Shown: positions 19,050 to 27,342 of the stretch, piece after piece
Layout of the letters: the number at the start of each line of letters is the position of its first letter
How positions within the stretch are numbered: the first letter of the stretch is position 1
Virus record (IMG/VR): IMGVR_UViG_3300023174_000530
Coordinates: 1-28,051 of that record
Length of the DNA stretch: 28,051 bases
Reading direction: 5' to 3' (one strand)
Source: a virus
Notes under the pieces: model-generated
The model's input: only the letters and a program-made list of their open reading frames with translations
Told to the model about the DNA's origin: nothing
The model's database searches: none
Translations under genes and position numbers: made by a program

Positions 19050-20551
19050 GTCTTCTTTCCCGTCAGGAAGTAAAAGACTATCGTAAGCTTCTGGATGCCC
19101 TTCCAGAGGGGCATCCCAACATTGGGAAGATTGCTCAACTTCTAAAAGCAGATAAGGTTGAGCGTTGTAAGGAAAATTTCTTACCCTTTGTAAGAGAGAT
19201 GTGGCCTGTCTTTATATCTGGAAGGCATCATCAAATCATGGCTGAAGCTTTTGAGAGAGTTGCTGCGGGCGATTTGAAGAGGCTTATCATCAACATGCCG
19301 CCGCGTCACACTAAGTCTGAGTTTGCCTCTTTTCTCTTTCCTGCTTGGTTTTTAGGCAAGTTCCCAGAGAAGAAGATTATTCAAACCGCGCATACCGCCG
19401 AGTTAGCAGTTGGATTTGGTAGGAAAGTTCGTAACGCCGTCAACACTCCAGAGTATCAGGCAATTTTCCCTACCAAGTTATCAACGGACTCCAAAGCAGC
19501 AGGTAGATGGAACACTAACAAAGGTGGTGATTACTTCGCTATCGGCGTAGGAGGCGCGGTTACAGGTAAAGGTGCAGATGTTCTGATCATTGATGATCCG
19601 CATTCTGAACAAGAGGCAATGCTTGGAAACCCTGCGGTTTATGACAGGGTGTTTGAATGGTACAACGCAGGTCCTAGACAGCGTCTCCAGCCGGGAGGGG
19701 CTATTGTTGTAGTGATGACCCGATGGTCCAAAAGGGACCTTACGGGGCAGATCATCAACAACGCAATCAAACGGGATGCGGATGAATGGGAAGTTATAGA
19801 GCTTCCCGCGCTGATGCCTTCAGGGAATCCTTTGTGGCCTGAGTTCTGGAGCCAGAAAGAACTAGAGGCAATCAAGAATGAATTGCCGGTAAGCAAGTGG
19901 GAAGCCCAGTATCAGCAGAACCCAACCTCTGAAGAAGGGGCAATCATCAAAAGGGAGATGTGGCAGGTCTGGGAGAAGGAGAACCCTCCTCAGTGTGAGT
20001 ACCTCATTCAGTCTTGGGATACGGCTTTTGAGAAGAGTTCAAGGGCTGACTACTCCGCTTGTACAACATGGGGCGTGTTCTATCATCCCAATGAGAATGG
20101 AGATGAGATAGCCAACATCATCCTATTGGATGCATTCAAAGAAAGAATGGAATTTCCTGCTTTAAAAAAGAAAGCATTAGAGATGTACAAAGAATGGGAG
20201 CCAGATTCATTGATCATTGAAAAGAAAGCAGCAGGTGCCCCTTTAATCTATGAATTGAGGCAACTAGGCATTCCTTTGTCTGAGTACACACCATCAAGGG
20301 GCAATGATAAGATCGCCCGTGTAAACGCAATATCGGATGTATTTGCATCTGGCTTAGTGTGGGCACCAGATACAAGATGGGCAGAGGAATTGGTTGAAGA
20401 GGTCGCGTCTTTTCCAAATGGGGACCACGACGACCTTGTGGATTCTACAAGTCAGGCTCTTCTTAGATTCAGACAAGGCGGTTTCATTAGGTTGGAATCC
20501 GACATGAAAGAAGAAGAGCCAGTGTTTAAACGTAAAGTGGCGTACTACTAA
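19046..20551 (+). CDS. terL: Terminase large subunit
   Basis: 501 residues. ATPase motifs: P-loop variant MPPRHTKSE (84-92) and Walker B VLIIDDP (179-185), with VVMTRW as a motif III/coupling element. The nuclease domain has SWDTA (D325), LIIEKKAAG (E392) and FPNGDHDDLVDS (D460-D463). This is the packaging motor and headful or end-cutting nuclease. Its length and the MPPRHTKSE P-loop fit the large Terminase_6-like group common in podoviruses and siphoviruses. It shares ATGA with the upstream regulator and TAATG with the portal gene, so the three are translated together. GTTTAAAC at 20524 encodes VFKR near the end. Confidence 0.95.
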   Translation: MSLLSRQEVKDYRKLLDALPEGHPNIGKIAQLLKADKVERCKENFLPFVREMWPVFISGRHHQIMAEAFERVAAGDLKRLIINMPPRHTKSEFASFLFPAWFLGKFPEKKIIQTAHTAELAVGFGRKVRNAVNTPEYQAIFPTKLSTDSKAAGRWNTNKGGDYFAIGVGGAVTGKGADVLIIDDPHSEQEAMLGNPAVYDRVFEWYNAGPRQRLQPGGAIVVVMTRWSKRDLTGQIINNAIKRDADEWEVIELPALMPSGNPLWPEFWSQKELEAIKNELPVSKWEAQYQQNPTSEEGAIIKREMWQVWEKENPPQCEYLIQSWDTAFEKSSRADYSACTTWGVFYHPNENGDEIANIILLDAFKERMEFPALKKKALEMYKEWEPDSLIIEKKAAGAPLIYELRQLGIPLSEYTPSRGNDKIARVNAISDVFASGLVWAPDTRWAEELVEEVASFPNGDHDDLVDSTSQALLRFRQGGFIRLESDMKEEEPVFKRKVAYY

Positions 20552-22962
20552 TGTCTATTGAAAAGTCTCTCTACGCGGCACCCGAAGGTCTTGAGTCACT
20601 TGATGACGGCGAAGAACTGTACATCGTGGTTGATGATGAGCTTGGGTCAACTCAAGAACCCCCTGAAGAGCCTATAGGTTTTGATGAAAACCTTGTTGAG
20701 CATCTTGATCCCAGCGTTGTAGAAGAGCTTGTCTCTGACATCATCTCTGACTTTGAAGATGACATTTCTTCTCGTAAAGACTGGATCAAAGCCTATGTAG
20801 ATGGGCTAGAGCTTTTAGGTTTAAAGATTGAAGAGCGCATGGACCCTTGGCCCGGTGCCTGTGGTGTATACCATCCTCTTCTATCTGAATCGGTGGTTAA
20901 GTTTCAAGCTGAAACCATCATGGAGATTTTCCCTGCTTCGGGTCCCGTAAAGACTGAAATCATAGGCAAAGAAACTCCAGAAAAAAAAGAAGCCGCCGCG
21001 AGGGTACAGGCCGATATGAACTATCGGTTGACCGATGAGATGACTGAGTACCGCCCGGAAACCGAAAGGCTTCTGTGGGGTCTAGGCATCGCCGGTAACG
21101 CTTTTCGTAAAGTCTACTTCGATCCAAGTTTAAACAGGCAAACAGCCATCTTTGTGCCAGCAGAAGATGTTGTGGTGCCTTATGGTGCTTCTAACATTGA
21201 GACATCGCCCCGCGTCACCCATGTAATGCGAAAGACAGAGAATGAACTCCGTCGACTGCAAGTCATGGGGTTTTATGCTGATATTGATCTTGGCGAACCC
21301 AACAACACTCTAGATGAGGTTGAAAAGAAGATTGCCGAAAAGATGGGATTTCGGGCCTCATCAGACGATAGATACAAGTTGCTTGAGATTCAGGTAAATC
21401 TTGATATCCCCGGACTAGAACACACGGACGAGGATGGAGAACCCACTGGTTTAGCATTGCCATACCTTGTAACAGTTGAGAAAGGCAGTAACAAATGTCT
21501 TGCCATTCGCAGGAACTGGGAAGAGGGCGATGAAACACACAAGAAGCGCCAACACTTTGTTCATTATGGGTACATTCCCGGTTTTGGATTTTATTGTTTT
21601 GGTCTTATTCATCTTATTGGGGCTTTCGCCAAGTCTGGTACTTCTATCATTCGACAACTGGTTGACGCCGGAACTCTTGCTAATTTGCCCGGAGGCTTTA
21701 AAACAAGAGGAATGCGGGTCAAAGGTGACGATACCCCAATTGCCCCGGCAGAGTTTAGAGACGTAGACGTTCCGTCAGGGGCAATCAAAGACAACTTAAT
21801 GTTGTTGCCCTACAAAGAACCAAGCCAAGTCCTTCTAACGCTCTTAAATCAAATTGTTGATGACGGGCGTAGGTTTGCTAACACCGCAGATCTGCAAGCG
21901 TCTGACATGTCTGCCAACGCCCCTGTAGGGACCACGCTGGCAATCCTAGAGCGCACCTTAAAAGTAATGAGCGCGGTTCAAGCCCGCATCCATTACTCAA
22001 TGAAGCAAGAGCTTCGTCTGCTAAAGAACATTATTGCAGACTATACGTCGGAGACGTATGAGTACGAACCAGAAAACGGCAACAAAAAAGCCAAGAAATC
22101 TGATTACGATATGGTGGATGTTATCCCCGTGTCAGATCCAAACGCGGCAACTCTTTCTCAAAAAGTTGTTCAGTATCAGGCGGTCATGCAGTTGGCCCAG
22201 CAAGCGCCTCAGTTGTATGACCTAGCCTATCTGCACAGGCAAATGCTTGAGGTTCTAAGCATTCCAAATGCTAATAAGTTGGTTGCATTGGAAGAAGACC
22301 AAAAGCCCGTAGACCCAATGTCCGAGAATATCAACGCAATGAAGGGCAAACCCCTAAAGGCGTTTATCTATCAGGACCAAGACGCTCATATTGCGGCGCA
22401 TCAAGCGTTCATGCAGGACCCTGTTGTTATGCAAACAATAGGACAAAACCCGCAAGCGCAAATGATTATGTCTTCTCTACAAGCTCACATTGCAGACCAT
22501 TTAGGGTTTGCTTACAGAGCAAAACTAGAGAAGCAGATGGGCGTTACCATGCCCCCGCCCGACAAAGAACTTCCAAAAGAACTTGAAGTCGAGCTTTCTA
22601 AGCTTATCGCTGTTGCATCGCAACAATTGCTACAGAGTAATAAAGCTCAAGCCGCGCAGCAACAAGCCCAGCAACAAGCTCAAGACCCTCTTATTCAAAT
22701 GCAACAAGCAGAACTTCAGATCAAAGGGCAAGAAGTTCAAAGAAAAGCAGGTAAAGACCAAACGGATGCCCAACTCAAGATGCAGCAGCTTCAGATTGAG
22801 AGGGAAAGAATCCAACAACAGGCACAAACAGACGCAATGCGTATCCAAGCGCAATCTGAACAAGCCCAAGCCCGTAACGTTCATGACCAGAACTTAGAAC
22901 GGACCCGATTAAGTGTTCAAACGGCTATCGAACAAGCCAGATTACAAAAGGGCCAAGAATGA
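20551..22962 (+). CDS. Portal protein (P22-type), long coiled-coil C-terminus
   Basis: 803 residues. The N-terminus is acidic (residues 15-75). The core has MDPWPGACGVYHPLLSESVVKFQAETIMEIFPASGPVKT, WGLGIAGNAFRKVYFDPSLN, and ASDMSANAPVGTTLAILERTLKVMSAVQARIHYSMKQEL. These features match P22-like portal proteins, the 12-fold head vertex ring. From about 660 the protein becomes a Gln-rich helix (KAQAAQQQAQQQAQDP...QQLQIERERIQQQAQ), comparable to the C-terminal barrel of P22 portal. It starts inside the terL stop and ends inside the start of the next gene. A GTTTAAAC site at 21128 encodes SLNR. Confidence 0.9.
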   Translation: MSIEKSLYAAPEGLESLDDGEELYIVVDDELGSTQEPPEEPIGFDENLVEHLDPSVVEELVSDIISDFEDDISSRKDWIKAYVDGLELLGLKIEERMDPWPGACGVYHPLLSESVVKFQAETIMEIFPASGPVKTEIIGKETPEKKEAAARVQADMNYRLTDEMTEYRPETERLLWGLGIAGNAFRKVYFDPSLNRQTAIFVPAEDVVVPYGASNIETSPRVTHVMRKTENELRRLQVMGFYADIDLGEPNNTLDEVEKKIAEKMGFRASSDDRYKLLEIQVNLDIPGLEHTDEDGEPTGLALPYLVTVEKGSNKCLAIRRNWEEGDETHKKRQHFVHYGYIPGFGFYCFGLIHLIGAFAKSGTSIIRQLVDAGTLANLPGGFKTRGMRVKGDDTPIAPAEFRDVDVPSGAIKDNLMLLPYKEPSQVLLTLLNQIVDDGRRFANTADLQASDMSANAPVGTTLAILERTLKVMSAVQARIHYSMKQELRLLKNIIADYTSETYEYEPENGNKKAKKSDYDMVDVIPVSDPNAATLSQKVVQYQAVMQLAQQAPQLYDLAYLHRQMLEVLSIPNANKLVALEEDQKPVDPMSENINAMKGKPLKAFIYQDQDAHIAAHQAFMQDPVVMQTIGQNPQAQMIMSSLQAHIADHLGFAYRAKLEKQMGVTMPPPDKELPKELEVELSKLIAVASQQLLQSNKAQAAQQQAQQQAQDPLIQMQQAELQIKGQEVQRKAGKDQTDAQLKMQQLQIERERIQQQAQTDAMRIQAQSEQAQARNVHDQNLERTRLSVQTAIEQARLQKGQE

Positions 22963-23153
22963 TTGATAAATACATACGTCTTCTTATTGAACAGATAGAC
23001 GACAAAATTGAACATCTGCAAGACGCGCTGGCAAATGGCTCGCCGCGCGACTTTACAGAGTACAAAGAGATGGTCGGTGTGGTTAAAGGTCTACGCATCG
23101 CCCGTTTAAACCTAACAGACCTACGTTCTAAAGTTGAGGAATCCGATGACTAA
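22959..23153 (+). CDS. Small head-operon protein, 64 residues
   Basis: Starts with ATGA shared with the portal stop. The sequence MIDKYIRLLIEQIDDKIEHLQDALANGSPRDFTEYKEMVGVVKGLRIARLNLTDL is a helical hairpin and resembles small proteins often found between portal and scaffold genes, of unknown role. GTTTAAAC at 23104 encodes RLNL. It overlaps the GroES-like gene by eight bases. Confidence 0.65.
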   Translation: MIDKYIRLLIEQIDDKIEHLQDALANGSPRDFTEYKEMVGVVKGLRIARLNLTDLRSKVEESDD

Positions 23154-23538
23154 ACTCGTATTGGCTACAGAAAACGGCGAAGTACCTGAAAACGCCGAAG
23201 ACAAAGCCAAACAACTACCCCGCCCAGCCGGGTATTACGTTCTTTGTGCAGTACCAGAGGTTGAAGAAGAGTTTGAAAACGGACTTATCAAATCTTCAAC
23301 AACGGTTCACTTTGAAGAAATGCTAACCACAGTGCTTTTTGTGGTTGCAATGGGTCCAGATGCATACAAAGACCCCAAGAAGTTCCCTTCTGGCCCTTGG
23401 TGCAAGGTTGGAGACTTCGTTTTAGTACGTCCAAACGCAGGCTCTAGGCTGGTAATCCACGGCAAAGACTTCCGTTTAATCAATGACGACATCATTGAAG
23501 CTGTTGTAGACGACCCACGCGGCATCAAACGTAAATAA
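23146..23538 (+). CDS. GroES-like co-chaperonin
   Basis: 130 residues from ATG 23146, with GAGG six or seven bases upstream; a TTG at 23134 is worse. The domain PAGYYVLCAVPEVEEEFENGLIKSSTTVHFEEMLTTVLFVVAMGPDAY...VGDFVLVRPNAGSRLVIHGKDFRLINDDIIEAVVDDP follows the Cpn10 layout: a strand, a mobile-loop-like stretch, V-x-A-x-GP, V-GD-x-V, and a final D-x-I-x-A-V-V. T4 gp31 shows that phage versions can replace host GroES to fold the major capsid protein, and the position upstream of scaffold and capsid fits. The mobile loop sequence differs from bacterial GroES, so host GroEL binding is not certain. Confidence 0.7.
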   Translation: MTKLVLATENGEVPENAEDKAKQLPRPAGYYVLCAVPEVEEEFENGLIKSSTTVHFEEMLTTVLFVVAMGPDAYKDPKKFPSGPWCKVGDFVLVRPNAGSRLVIHGKDFRLINDDIIEAVVDDPRGIKRK

Positions 23539-23548
23539 GGAGCTAAAA

Positions 23549-24448
23549 ATGGCTGAATTTGAAAAAGAAGAGTTTAAATTCCCCGATGAAATTGAATCTG
23601 AAGCCAAAAACGAGGACGATAACATCGAGGTAGAAATTGAAGATGACACCCCGGAAGCAGACAAAAACCGGGAACCTTTGCCTAAAAAAGTTGCAGAAGA
23701 CCTCTATAACGACGAGTTAGAGGACTATTCCACCAAGGTAAAAGGCAAACTTGTAGCTTTAAAGAGGCTTGCACACGACGAAAGACGCGAAAAAGAGCGT
23801 GTTTTGCGTGAAAATCAAGAGGCAACAGCCCTTGCAAAGCGCCTTTTTGAAGAGAATAAACGCCTTAAATCGTCTTTAAATGAGACCGAAAAGGTCACTC
23901 ATTCAACGGTTTCAAGGGCGATTGAACTTGAGTTGGATGGTGCAAAGCGGGCTTACAAAGAAGCATACGAGTCTGGTGATACAGATAAAATGCTTGAAGC
24001 TCAATTAGAGTTAACGCGAATTGCCAATAGCAATGAACGTGTTAAAAACTATGTACCAACCCCTTTACAAGAAGAAGAGTTTCATGTTCCAATAGAAGAA
24101 CAGAGGCCAAAGGTTGACCCAACCGCAGTTCGCTGGCAAAAGCAAAATGCATGGTTTGGTCAAGATAAGGTGATGACGGGCATGGCTCTGGCCTTGCACG
24201 AAGCACTGAAAGACGAAGGTGTTGTTGTGGCTTCTGACGAATACTACAAACGCATTGATCAAACAATGCGACAGAGGTTCCCTGAGAAGTTTCCCAAGGC
24301 ACCTCCAAAAAGCTCGATTGTTGCGCCCGCAACTCGTAGCACATCATCCAAGCGCATTGTTTTGACGACATCTCAACAAAACATTGCTAAAAAGCTTGGT
24401 TTAAAAAACGAGCAATACGCTCGCGAAGTACTAAAACTGGAGTCATAA
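23549..24448 (+). CDS. Scaffolding protein
   Basis: 299 residues; GGAG precedes ATG 23549. The first 50 residues are strongly acidic, followed by a long coiled coil (VKGKLVALKRLAHDERREKERVLRENQEATALAKRLFEENKRLKS), then a folded-looking part (WQKQNAWFGQDKVMTGMALALHEALKDEGVVV) and a basic C-terminus (SSKRIVLTTSQQNIAKKLGLKNEQYAREVLKLES). Acidic N-terminus, coiled coil, basic capsid-binding end and location before the capsid genes make this a typical scaffold. No protease domain is seen. Confidence 0.8.
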   Translation: MAEFEKEEFKFPDEIESEAKNEDDNIEVEIEDDTPEADKNREPLPKKVAEDLYNDELEDYSTKVKGKLVALKRLAHDERREKERVLRENQEATALAKRLFEENKRLKSSLNETEKVTHSTVSRAIELELDGAKRAYKEAYESGDTDKMLEAQLELTRIANSNERVKNYVPTPLQEEEFHVPIEEQRPKVDPTAVRWQKQNAWFGQDKVMTGMALALHEALKDEGVVVASDEYYKRIDQTMRQRFPEKFPKAPPKSSIVAPATRSTSSKRIVLTTSQQNIAKKLGLKNEQYAREVLKLES

Positions 24449-24449
24449 A

Positions 24450-24896
24450 ATGGCTGACCGTACACCCCGCAATCTCGAAACCCGTGATGTTGAAGCCCGT
24501 CCTTCGTTTTGGCGTCCGCCAGAACTTTTGCCGGAGCCTGACAAACAAGCTGGTTACGCTTATCGTTGGATTAGGGTTTCTCTGAATAGTGCCGCTGATC
24601 CCCGCAACGTTTCTGCAAAACTGCGGGAAGGGTGGGAACCAGTAAAACTAGAAGAGCAGCCACAGTTTCAAATGCTCATTGACCCCAACAGTCGATTTAA
24701 AGACAACGTTGAGGTTGGCGGGCTGTTGTTGTGCAAGATCCCTGAAGAGTTTATGAAACAACGTGCGGCATACTTTGACGACATGTCTCGTAAACAGACG
24801 GAATCAGTAGACAACAATCTGATGCGCCAGAGTGACCCACGGATGCCTATCTTCAATGAAAGGCGCTCCACGGTTAGTTTTGGTAAAGGTACTTAA
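24450..24896 (+). CDS. Conserved hypothetical head protein
   Basis: 148 residues. Reads MADRTPRNLETRDVEARPSFWRPPELLPEPDKQAGYAYRWIRVSLNSAADPRNVSAKLREGWEPVKLEEQP, later LLCKIPEEFMKQRAAYFDDMSRKQTESVDNNLMRQSDPRMPIFNERRSTVSFG. I recall this type between scaffold and capsid genes in environmental phages, but no function is known. It follows the scaffold with a one-base gap. The Leu-Asn in VSLNSA is encoded without the GTTTAAAC palindrome, in line with its absence from 23105-26720. Confidence 0.65.
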   Translation: MADRTPRNLETRDVEARPSFWRPPELLPEPDKQAGYAYRWIRVSLNSAADPRNVSAKLREGWEPVKLEEQPQFQMLIDPNSRFKDNVEVGGLLLCKIPEEFMKQRAAYFDDMSRKQTESVDNNLMRQSDPRMPIFNERRSTVSFGKGT

Positions 24897-24913
24897 TTTT
24901 TTTGGAGCTATAA

Positions 24914-25738
24914 ATGGCTTATCCAGTTGTTGACGGCCCTTACGGGCTAAAACCAATCAATTTGATTGGTGGGCAGGTATTTGCGGGGTCTACCCGTGAG
25001 TACCCAATTACTAATGGTTACAGCACGGCAATTTTTTACGGTGATTATGTAGGGTTGTCCCGTGGTGAAATCGTTCGCTTGTCTGTGTCTACTGGCACGG
25101 CAGGTAACCAAACTGGCATCTTTTTGGGATGCTCGTTTACCAACCCCGTCACAAAACAAAAGCAATTTCAGCAATACTGGCCCGCATCAACTGCGGCTGG
25201 TGATGCAGTAGCTATTGTTGCTGACGACCCTGACCAAGTGTTTAAAGCTGTGGTTTGTTCTGCTACTACCGTTGTTGCTTCTGGCGCTCGCGCCATGATT
25301 GGTCAAAATTTGGCTATGATTAACAACACGGGTAGTACTGCAACAGGCAACTCCAAGAACGCTGTCTTGGCTCCTAGTGACACTCCCGCTACCACTTCAT
25401 CTTTGCCCGTTCGCGTGCTTGGTTTGGTGCCTGATACGGCTGTTTCTCTTGGGACTGCAACCTATAGCAGCATTTCTACCGCTACTGTGACTTGTTCGGC
25501 CTTGCCGTTCGCGCTGCCGGTTGGTACTGATGTTGGTTCGCTGGACTCAAACGGAAACTACGTTTCTGCGGGTTCTTTTGTTGACACCGCTGCTTCTGCC
25601 GGTGCTACCTCGTTTATTTTGAATCAAGCTCCTGTGGCTACTTTGAACTCAACTATTGTGTTCATGCAGTACCCAGAAATTTTGGTCAAGATTAACTTTG
25701 GTCAGCATCAGTATTATGCTGGCACAAGCATCGCTTAA
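24914..25738 (+). CDS. Head decoration-type structural protein
   Basis: 274 residues; GGAG precedes ATG 24914. The start MAYPVVDGPYGLKPINLIGGQVFAGSTREYPITNGYSTAIFYGD is followed by long beta-rich, Ser/Thr/Ala-rich segments (TTVVASGARAMIG, TATYSSISTATVTCSAL). This recurrent opening, immediately before the capsid gene, is seen in head-associated or stabilising proteins of other phages. A GTTTAAAG near-site lies at 25240. Assignment to capsid decoration is by position and composition only. Confidence 0.6.
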   Translation: MAYPVVDGPYGLKPINLIGGQVFAGSTREYPITNGYSTAIFYGDYVGLSRGEIVRLSVSTGTAGNQTGIFLGCSFTNPVTKQKQFQQYWPASTAAGDAVAIVADDPDQVFKAVVCSATTVVASGARAMIGQNLAMINNTGSTATGNSKNAVLAPSDTPATTSSLPVRVLGLVPDTAVSLGTATYSSISTATVTCSALPFALPVGTDVGSLDSNGNYVSAGSFVDTAASAGATSFILNQAPVATLNSTIVFMQYPEILVKINFGQHQYYAGTSIA

Positions 25739-25751
25739 GGGGTAATTTAAA

Positions 25752-26663
25752 ATGGCAATTTCACGCGCCCAACTACTTAAAGAACTCCTGCCGGGGCTTA
25801 ATGCTCTGTTTGGTCTTGAGTATGCTCGCTATGGCGAGGAACACAAAGAGATCTACGAAACGGAGACCTCTGAGCGTTCTTTTGAAGAAGAAACCAAACT
25901 GTCTGGTTTCTCTGCTGCACCAGTCAAAAACGAAGGCTCTGCCATCGCTTATGACAACGCACAGGAAGCATGGACTGCTCGTTACAACCATGAAACCATT
26001 GCTCTTGGCTTTAGCCTGACCGAAGAAGCAATCGAAGATAACCTCTACGATTCTTTGTCGGCTCGCTATACCAAAGGTTTGGCTCGCGCAATGGCTTACA
26101 CCAAACAGGTGAAAGCTGCTGCTGTTCTAAACAATGGCTTTAGCTCCGCTTACAGAGGCGGTGATGGAGTTGCATTGTTTAGCGCCGCGCATCCATTGGT
26201 TTCTGGTGGCACCAACAGCAACACGCCTTCGACTCAAGTTGACCTAAATGAAACTTCGTTGGAAAACGCAGTCATTCAGATCGCAGCTTGGACCGATGAA
26301 CGTGGTCTGTTGATTGCAGCCAAACCCCGTAAGTTGATTGTTCCTCCCGCACTCCAGTTCGTTGCAACCCGTTTGCTTGAAACTGAACTGCGTGTTGGCA
26401 CGACCGACAATGATGTGAACGCCCTGAAGAACAATGGCTCTATCCCTGAAGGGTATACCATTAACCACTTCTTGACGGACACAAACGCTTGGTTCCTTAC
26501 CACTGACGTTCCTAACGGTATGAAGCACTTTGTGCGTACTCCGTTGCAGAACTCAATGGACGGTGATTTCGACACGGGCAACGTCCGTTACAAGTCCCGC
26601 GAGCGTTACAGCTTCGGCTGGTCTGATCCGCTCGGTATGTACGGCTCGTCAGGTTCGACCTGA
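25752..26663 (+). CDS. Major capsid protein (Mu gpT-like)
   Basis: 303 residues. The pattern LLPGLNALFGLEYARYGEEHKEIYETETSERSFEEETKLSGFSAAPVKNEG, then AIAYDNAQEAWTARYNHETIALGFSLTEEAIEDNLYDSLSARYTKGLARAMAYTKQVKAAAVLNNGF, ALFSAAHPLVSGGT, and a C-terminus with LYGSSGST-like Gly/Ser (LGMYGSSGST) fits the Mu gpT-type HK97-fold family. The hallmarks are the ALFSxxHP motif and the long E-loop-like N-terminal third. It lies after scaffold and decoration-type genes and before a strong terminator, as expected of the most abundant virion protein. Confidence 0.85.
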   Translation: MAISRAQLLKELLPGLNALFGLEYARYGEEHKEIYETETSERSFEEETKLSGFSAAPVKNEGSAIAYDNAQEAWTARYNHETIALGFSLTEEAIEDNLYDSLSARYTKGLARAMAYTKQVKAAAVLNNGFSSAYRGGDGVALFSAAHPLVSGGTNSNTPSTQVDLNETSLENAVIQIAAWTDERGLLIAAKPRKLIVPPALQFVATRLLETELRVGTTDNDVNALKNNGSIPEGYTINHFLTDTNAWFLTTDVPNGMKHFVRTPLQNSMDGDFDTGNVRYKSRERYSFGWSDPLGMYGSSGST

Positions 26664-26670
26664 TAGCAAG

Positions 26671-26697
26671 AAAGGGGGGCCAAAAGCCCCCTTTTCT
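26671..26697 (+). terminator. Rho-independent terminator after the capsid gene
   Basis: AAAGGGGGGC pairs with GCCCCCTTTT across a short loop (26671-26697), followed by more T. It separates the capsid transcript from the next promoter. Confidence 0.85.
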
Positions 26698-26711
26698 TTT
26701 ATATATCTTTA

Positions 26712-26728
26712 TGGTATAAAGTTTAAAC
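26712..26728 (+). promoter_or_regulatory. Extended -10 promoter next to a GTTTAAAC site
   Basis: TGG-TATAAA at 26712-26720 fits an extended -10 element; no strong -35 is visible. GTTTAAAC (26721-26728) follows directly, near the expected transcription start. Confidence 0.5.
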
Positions 26729-26740
26729 CTAGATACCCGA

Positions 26741-26795
26741 CTTGCTGACTGACTAGGCAGACTTCCCTCAAGAGACAGCAAGTTTTGATTTGAGG
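26741..26795 (+). other. Structured 5' leader with alternative stems
   Basis: CTTGCTG (26741-26747) can pair with CAGCAAG (26776-26782), while CCTCAA (26767-26772) can pair with TTGAGG (26790-26795). The two stems overlap in order and would exclude each other. The leader lies 9-60 bases before ATG 26804. Confidence 0.4.
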
Positions 26796-26803
26796 ACTTT
26801 ATT

Positions 26804-27328
26804 ATGGGTTTCGCTACACATCTCGGCCCTTGGTTGCTTGGCACTGTCCGCAACACAACCGGCACAACTGTTGGTTCTATTGAAAACTGCGGTGCAACCG
26901 TTGTCTCGCAGACATTCAAAAAGGACTATACGGGTCAAGCAGCTTCAGCTACTACTGACACCATCTGCGTTCTACCTGCTGGCGCTCAGATTCAATTCAT
27001 CCACATTGATACGCTGGTTGCCTTCACGGGTTCTACCGCTGCTAACGTCACGATTGGCGACGGCACGACGGCTGCTCTGTATTGGGCTTCAACGGACGTT
27101 ACATCTCAGGGCCGCGCTGCTGTCAGCAACGCTGCTGCCAAACTTGCTGCATGGTCTGGTGTTGCTTCGACCGCATCACCTAGCGGGATTGGTATTGGCC
27201 CAACGGATGTTAAGGTTATTGCCACAATGACCCCGACTGTAGCTGCTGTAACTGCCGGTACTGTTCAGTATACGATTATCTACACTGTAGCTAATTCAAA
27301 CGGCAATCAGTTCCCCGCGTCTGCCTAA
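26804..27328 (+). CDS. Beta-rich structural protein
   Basis: 174 residues. Reads MGFATHLGPWLLGTVRNTTGTTVGSIENCGATVVSQTFKKDYTGQA, then DTICVLPAGAQIQFIHIDTLVAFTGSTAANVTIGDGTTAALYWAS and VKVIATMTPTVAAVTAGTVQYTIIYTV. The Ala/Thr/Val-rich alternation suggests a beta sandwich, as in head fibre or decoration proteins. It is transcribed from its own promoter after the capsid terminator. No family is recognised. Confidence 0.65.
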   Translation: MGFATHLGPWLLGTVRNTTGTTVGSIENCGATVVSQTFKKDYTGQAASATTDTICVLPAGAQIQFIHIDTLVAFTGSTAANVTIGDGTTAALYWASTDVTSQGRAAVSNAAAKLAAWSGVASTASPSGIGIGPTDVKVIATMTPTVAAVTAGTVQYTIIYTVANSNGNQFPASA

Positions 27329-27342
27329 ACTAAGGGGCTGAC

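Larger units (their letters stand above)
2078..26728. repeat. Highly iterated palindrome GTTTAAAC (21 copies)
   Basis: Exact copies start at 2078, 2213, 2843, 4802, 5875, 6565, 8029, 9203, 10393, 11100, 11933, 12010, 12850, 13581, 14227, 17436, 18736, 20524, 21128, 23104 and 26721. Ten coding copies are read TTA-AAC (Leu-Asn), six TTT-AAA (Phe-Lys), and five are intergenic or in promoters. Fifteen lie within 2078-14234, about one per 800 bases. At least fourteen one-mismatch versions also occur (for example 542, 2765, 3321, 9337, 11404, 15229, 17606, 25240). Eleven exact copies are followed by G. None lies in 1-2077. Confidence 0.9.
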
